Assembly (NCBI GenBank): GCA_018067055.1
Contig: JAGPVK010000363.1
Location: forward strand, 1 to 10,439
Source of the DNA: Sphingomonadales bacterium
GTDB taxonomy: Bacteria > Pseudomonadota > Alphaproteobacteria > Sphingomonadales > Sphingomonadaceae
Length of the DNA: 10,439 nucleotides
Direction: 5' to 3'
In this document: positions 6,612-10,439 of the stretch, piece by piece
Position numbering within the stretch: the stretch's first letter is position 1
Layout: each line of letters starts with the position of its first letter
Notes under the pieces: generated by a model
Seen by the model: only the letters and a program-made list of their open reading frames with translations
Told to the model about the DNA's origin: nothing
The model's database searches: none
Translations under genes and position numbers: made by a program

Positions 6612-8033
6612 ATGGCCCATGAAAAAATAATATTAGTCGAAGACGATCTGTCGGTCAGTCACGTGATCATCACCGCTTTGCGGGCCGAAGGCTATGAAGT
6701 CGAAAATTGCAAGTCAATCGCCGAGCGTGACGCGCTGATGGCCAGCAGTAGCTACGATCTGCTGTTGACCGATGTCGGGCTTGGCGAGGGTGAGGGCGAC
6801 GGCATTTCTTCATTGGGCAGTGTGAAGGCGACTCACCCGGATATCCCGATCATCATCATTTCTGCTCAGAACACGCTCAACACCGCGGTGCGGGCATCCG
6901 AGACCGGGGCTTTCGAATATCTGCCCAAGCCGTTTGATCTCGACGAACTGGTAAAGGTCGTCGGGCAGGCACTGAAACCGAAGAATATTCAGCCGATCGA
7001 GCCATCGATGGATGAGGAAAGCCTGCCGCTGGTCGGCCGCAGTCCGGCGATGCAGGACGTTTATCGGATGATCGCCCGGCTTTTGAAAAATGATCTTTCG
7101 GTACTGGTTCTGGGTGAATCGGGAACCGGCAAGGAACTGGTCGCAGAAGCGATCCACGGTCTTGGCCACCGCAAATCCGGCCCGTTCATCGCGGTCAATA
7201 TGGCCGCCATTCCCTCTGAACTGATCGAGGCGGAACTTTTTGGTCATGAAAAAGGCGCCTTTACCGGTGCCGTCGCCAGCGCCTCGGGCAAATTCGAACA
7301 GGCGCAGGGCGGTACCCTGTTCCTCGACGAGATCGGCGACATGCCGATGCACGCGCAGACCCGCCTGCTGCGCGCCCTGCAATCGGGTGAAATCAATCGG
7401 GTCGGCGGCAAGGGTCTGGTCAAGCTAGACGTTCGCATCATCGCCGCCACCAATCATGATTTTCTCAAACTGATCGAACAGGGCAAGTTTCGCGAGGATC
7501 TCTATTACCGGATCAACGTGGTACCGATAGAATTGCCGCCGCTCAGGGAACGCGCCAGTGATATTCCGGCGCTGACCAATCATTTCCTGAAACTCGCAGT
7601 GACCGAAGGCCTGCCACACAAGCAGATATCGCAGGAAGGGATGAACCTGCTGTGCCATCATTATTGGCGCGGGAATGTCCGGGAGCTCAAAAATGTCATC
7701 TATCGCCTGGTCGTTACCGGCAGGGAGGACACGCTTTCCGAGGATGCCATTCGTCAAATCCTTGCAGCGGAGCGGGGCGAGGACCGAGCCGAATCCGCCA
7801 ATATGGAGTTTGAAGCCCATATCAAATCGATAGTGCTCGGTTTGATGGCGGCGCCGGAAAGGGAAAATCTCTATGCTCAGGCGCTGGAAAAATTCGAAAA
7901 GCCGTTGCTGATTGAGATGATGCACCATGCTCATGGCAACCAGATCAAGGCGGCCAGGATTCTTGGCATCAATCGCAACACGCTGCGCAAGAAGCTCAAC
8001 GAATATCAAATCGATCCGACCCAGTCCAAATAG
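6612..8033 (+). CDS. ntrC: Nitrogen regulation response regulator NtrC (sigma-54 activator)
   Basis: This 473-residue three-domain activator switches on sigma-54 promoters for nitrogen assimilation when phosphorylated by NtrB. Receiver (1-122): D11/D12, phospho-acceptor D54 in LLTDV, K106 in LPKPF. AAA+ domain (about 138-375): Walker A GESGTGKE (168-175), the sigma-54 contact loop GAFTGA (215-220), Walker B TLFLDEIGD (235-243), then FREDLYYRINVVPIELPPLRER (293-314) with sensor and arginine-finger residues, and NVRELKN (355-361). A Fis-type helix-turn-helix follows (about 441-462, NQIKAARILGINRNTLRKKL). The intact GAFTGA and ATPase residues argue for a working sigma-54 activator. The receiver loop after D54 is atypical: GEGEGDG replaces the usual MPDxxG and is about 3 residues longer, lacking the common proline. 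AGGA at 6601-6604 serves the ATG at 6612. It may be autoregulated, but I see no NtrC box upstream of dusB. Confidence 0.96.
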   Translation: MAHEKIILVEDDLSVSHVIITALRAEGYEVENCKSIAERDALMASSSYDLLLTDVGLGEGEGDGISSLGSVKATHPDIPIIIISAQNTLNTAVRASETGAFEYLPKPFDLDELVKVVGQALKPKNIQPIEPSMDEESLPLVGRSPAMQDVYRMIARLLKNDLSVLVLGESGTGKELVAEAIHGLGHRKSGPFIAVNMAAIPSELIEAELFGHEKGAFTGAVASASGKFEQAQGGTLFLDEIGDMPMHAQTRLLRALQSGEINRVGGKGLVKLDVRIIAATNHDFLKLIEQGKFREDLYYRINVVPIELPPLRERASDIPALTNHFLKLAVTEGLPHKQISQEGMNLLCHHYWRGNVRELKNVIYRLVVTGREDTLSEDAIRQILAAERGEDRAESANMEFEAHIKSIVLGLMAAPERENLYAQALEKFEKPLLIEMMHHAHGNQIKAARILGINRNTLRKKLNEYQIDPTQSK

Positions 8034-8050
8034 CAGATCGCGATGAACTG

Positions 8051-8072
8051 ACGGTTTGAATCGCCGAACCGT
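8051..8072 (+). terminator. Hairpin between ntrC and ntrY, possible weak terminator or attenuator
   Basis: ACGGTTTG (8051-8058) pairs with CGAACCGT (8065-8072) through eight positions, one of them a G-U wobble, around a 6-nt loop. It starts 17 bp after the ntrC stop and is followed by GATATATTT, which is AU-rich but not a clean U-run. It may reduce read-through into ntrY or stabilise the ntrC 3' end. The 96-bp gap could also hold a promoter for ntrY, but I could not place a convincing one. Confidence 0.4.
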
Positions 8073-8129
8073 GATATATTTGCAATATTAGTGCTTTTAC
8101 CGCAACGAAACTGTTGTATTGAAAGCACA

Positions 8130-10421
8130 ATGACGGTTTCTCACCAACCTCCGGAACAACGCATCCCTATTTGGCTGCGCCGTCTCGCGCTGATGGCGGA
8201 AAAAGAGGCCTTCATGAAACGGGTCGAGTGGATTGTCGTGCTGCTGTTTGGCGCGATCATGCTCGGCACCTATTTTCTGCTGAGCCGGCAATCCGATCAG
8301 ACCGATTTTATTTCACCGCCGCTGACCGCCGCGCTGCTGGTGGCCAATCTGATCCCGGCGATGACCTTGCTGGTGCTGTTCGGCCGCCGCATCGCCAAGG
8401 GCAGGGCGGCCAGATCCTCAATCGGCAGCAAGGGCCGGCTGCACGTCCGGCTGGTTGCATTATTTTCCCTGGTCGCCAGCATCCCGATGCTGCTGGTGGT
8501 GATTTTTGCCTCCTTGCTGTTTCAATATGGTGTCGAATTCTGGTTCTCCGATCGCGCCCGCGGCATGCTGGAAAATGCCAATGATCTGGCGCGCGGCTAT
8601 TATGAACAGAATCAGCGGGAAGTTGGTGAAGAAACCATCACCATGGCCAATGATTTGCGCAACTATCTGCAGCAGGCCGATCTCGAAAGCCCGGAATTCG
8701 CCGAGGGCTATGTATTTCAGGTGCTGTCCCGCAAGCTGAATGAATCGGCGATAATCGAATTCGGAACCGATGGCGTTCCGCGGACGGCTGCGGCTGTCGA
8801 TCCTGATAACGCTGACCAGCGCCCCAAGATCACCAAGGCGGTGCTGAAAAAGCTGGAGCAGGGTCAAAATTATGTCGTGACCGCCAGGCCGAACAAGATT
8901 GAAGCGGTCACCGCACTCGACCTGAAATCGCGCATTTTTCTCTATGCTGCAAGAGATTCCGACATGCTGGCGCTGAGCCAGTGGGAGCGGGCACAAGCGG
9001 TGCTGGCGGACTATGAGGAGCTTTTTTCGCGATCCCGAAGCCTGCAACTGCAGTTTAATATCGCCTTGTTCGTCATTTCCCTGCTGATCGTCGGTCTGGT
9101 GCTGTGGATAGCCCTGCTGGTTGCCGACCGGATGGTAAAGCCGGTAAGCGACCTGGTCCACGCGGCCAAACGGGTCACCGAAGGCGATTTGGCAACGCGG
9201 GTGCCGACGACATTTGAAAATGACGAAATCGGCACGCTCGGACGGGCCTTTAACCGCATGACCGAGCGGCTGGAAACACAGACCACCGCGTTGATTACCG
9301 CGAACGAACAACTGGGAAGCCGGCGCGCCTTTATCGAGGCCGTGCTCGAGTCGGTTACGGCCGGAATCATCAGCCTTGACGAAAAAGGCGAGATCAAGCT
9401 GGTCAATTCGCAAGCCCAGTCGCTGCTGTCCAAACCGATTGATGACTTGCTGGATGTTGATATCGGCAAGGCGGCTCCGCAATTTGCCGAGCTGATCGAG
9501 GATGGCGTAGAAAACAGCATCATCGAATTTGCCTCCGATTCAGACATGCGGACCCTGGCAGTAAAAATCGTTGGCGGTCCGACCGGCCATGTGATCACTT
9601 TTGAAGACATAACCCAGCAACTGCTCGATCAACGACGGGCTGCATGGTCTGATGTTGCCAGACGGATTGCTCATGAAATCAAGAATCCTCTGACCCCGAT
9701 TCAACTGGCCGCAGAACGATTGCAGCGTAGATTTGGCTCGCGGATCACCGATGATGTCGATGTATTCGCAAATCTGACCAGCACCATTGTCCGGCAGGTG
9801 GGAGACTTGAGAAATATTGTCGATGAATTTTCCTCTTTTGCACGCATGCCCAAGCCGGTTTTCCGGCGAGAGAATCTGGATGATATCCTGAAGCAGGCCT
9901 TGTTCATGCAGGATGTGGCATGGTCGGCCATATCGTTTAATTTCATCTCTGACGGTCAGCCGATATCGCTGGTTTGCGATCGGCGGCAATTGGGCCAGGC
10001 GATGACCAACATCATCAAGAATGCTGCCGAAGCGATTGAACAGAAAGCCGAAACAAGCGCCGATTTTCAGGTATCTGATGGTAAAATAGATTTGGCCGTT
10101 CATTCGGAAAACCAGCTGATCGTCATCGAACTGACCGACAATGGGATTGGCCTGCCGATCGAACGGGATCGTATCGTCGAACCCTATATGACAACCCGGG
10201 CCAGTGGCACCGGACTGGGCCTCGCGATCGTCAAGAAAATTGTCGAGGAACATTTCGGTGAGATGAAGTTCAGCGATGCCCCCGATGGCGGCACCAGAGT
10301 CACAATCCGGCTCAGCCCGTCCAAACTGGCTCGATTGTCGCATGAAGCCGCAGATGGTTTTGATGGTCCGCCCTCCGGTCCCGGCGATAGCCAGGAACAA
10401 ATGGCAGAAATTGACAAATGA
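8130..10421 (+). CDS. ntrY: Membrane nitrogen/redox sensor histidine kinase NtrY
   Basis: This 763-residue integral-membrane kinase pairs with NtrX, expected just downstream. Hydrophobic segments near 33-52, 64-86 and 107-133 precede a roughly 175-residue extracytoplasmic sensing region (134-308) and a fourth segment (309-332). Then come HAMP (about 333-385, with MVKPVSDLVHAAKRVTEGDL), PAS (about 395-500), HisKA with RIAHEIKNPLTPIQLAAERL (512-531, H515), and HATPase boxes NIIKNAAEA (627-635), DNGIGL (670-675) and GTGLGLAIV (693-701). Length and architecture match NtrY. The C-terminal tail (732-763) is polar and low in conservation. I chose ATG 8130; GTG 8091 would add 13 residues, and ATG 8214, which has an AGAGG upstream, would remove 28 while keeping all membrane segments. 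NtrYX is linked to nitrogen metabolism, redox control and envelope functions in alphaproteobacteria. The gene sits 96 bp after ntrC. Confidence 0.95.
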   Translation: MTVSHQPPEQRIPIWLRRLALMAEKEAFMKRVEWIVVLLFGAIMLGTYFLLSRQSDQTDFISPPLTAALLVANLIPAMTLLVLFGRRIAKGRAARSSIGSKGRLHVRLVALFSLVASIPMLLVVIFASLLFQYGVEFWFSDRARGMLENANDLARGYYEQNQREVGEETITMANDLRNYLQQADLESPEFAEGYVFQVLSRKLNESAIIEFGTDGVPRTAAAVDPDNADQRPKITKAVLKKLEQGQNYVVTARPNKIEAVTALDLKSRIFLYAARDSDMLALSQWERAQAVLADYEELFSRSRSLQLQFNIALFVISLLIVGLVLWIALLVADRMVKPVSDLVHAAKRVTEGDLATRVPTTFENDEIGTLGRAFNRMTERLETQTTALITANEQLGSRRAFIEAVLESVTAGIISLDEKGEIKLVNSQAQSLLSKPIDDLLDVDIGKAAPQFAELIEDGVENSIIEFASDSDMRTLAVKIVGGPTGHVITFEDITQQLLDQRRAAWSDVARRIAHEIKNPLTPIQLAAERLQRRFGSRITDDVDVFANLTSTIVRQVGDLRNIVDEFSSFARMPKPVFRRENLDDILKQALFMQDVAWSAISFNFISDGQPISLVCDRRQLGQAMTNIIKNAAEAIEQKAETSADFQVSDGKIDLAVHSENQLIVIELTDNGIGLPIERDRIVEPYMTTRASGTGLGLAIVKKIVEEHFGEMKFSDAPDGGTRVTIRLSPSKLARLSHEAADGFDGPPSGPGDSQEQMAEIDK

Positions 10422-10439
10422 GAGTTAAATGAGAGTTAA
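10416..10439 (+). repeat. Tandem 11-bp direct repeat across the ntrY stop codon
   Basis: AAATGAGAGTT occurs at 10416-10426 and again at 10427-10437, followed by AA, which could begin a third copy beyond the edge. The first copy contains the ntrY stop TGA (10419-10421) and an overlapping ATG that closes after four codons. The second copy offers another ATG (10429-10431) whose frame leaves the window and could be the start of the next gene. The number of copies cannot be seen here. Confidence 0.6.

Noticed and set aside
5490..6620. 376-codon minus-strand ORF opposite ntrB
   Set aside because: It is the mirror of the NtrB coding frame; it has no recognisable domain, and ntrB carries every kinase box.
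8066..8084. Sigma-54 promoter candidate before ntrY (TTTGCA at 8079-8084)
   Set aside because: A -12-like TTTGC is present but the position 10 nt upstream reads CG instead of the required GG.
8460..9482. Long minus-strand ORFs opposite ntrY (8460-9482 and 9540-10400)
   Set aside because: Both are shadows of ntrY, which is a complete and well-supported kinase gene; the antisense products show no known motif.

Overview
The window reads as ordinary core chromosome from an alphaproteobacterium, most likely a member of the Sphingomonadales. Three things point there: a fused bifunctional IspDF, the order dusB(nifR3)-ntrB-ntrC-ntrY, and the style of the LipA and COQ10-like proteins. The assignment rests on remembered family features, not on a search. 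The DNA is moderately GC-rich and densely coded. I saw no mobile element, CRISPR array, rRNA or tRNA.

Layout. Positions 1-1192 are read leftward: the N-terminal 87 residues of a NYN-domain (LabA-like) protein cut by the window edge, a 289-bp spacer rich in inverted repeats, and a beta-carbonic anhydrase. Rightward from 1257 come lipA (lipoyl synthase) and, overlapping it by 14 bp, a COQ10/RatA START-like protein. That gene converges on and overlaps a leftward block made of ispDF (isoprenoid precursor synthesis), a possible 29-codon small ORF, and a stand-alone CinA C-terminal domain (NMN amidohydrolase, PncC-like). From 4528 to the right edge everything runs rightward: dusB, ntrB, ntrC and ntrY. 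The partner ntrX would be expected just beyond the edge.

How the genes work together. dusB-ntrB-ntrC is the classical nifR3-ntrBC arrangement: a tRNA dihydrouridine synthase translationally coupled to the nitrogen sensor kinase NtrB and the sigma-54 activator NtrC. The membrane sensor kinase NtrY follows after a 96-bp gap holding a hairpin. The ispDF/dusB divergent spacer carries a good -35/-10 promoter for dusB whose -10 sits inside a near-perfect 21-bp palindrome touching the start codon. This is the most interesting regulatory signal I found.

I did not find convincing evidence of a new multi-gene system. The observations worth a second look are small: the dusB operator-like palindrome, the hidden small ORF between ispDF and cinA, the 52-bp convergent overlap that gives the COQ10-like protein a low-complexity tail, the dyads upstream of the NYN gene, an unusual glycine/acid-rich loop in the NtrC receiver domain, and a tandem 11-bp repeat across the ntrY stop codon.
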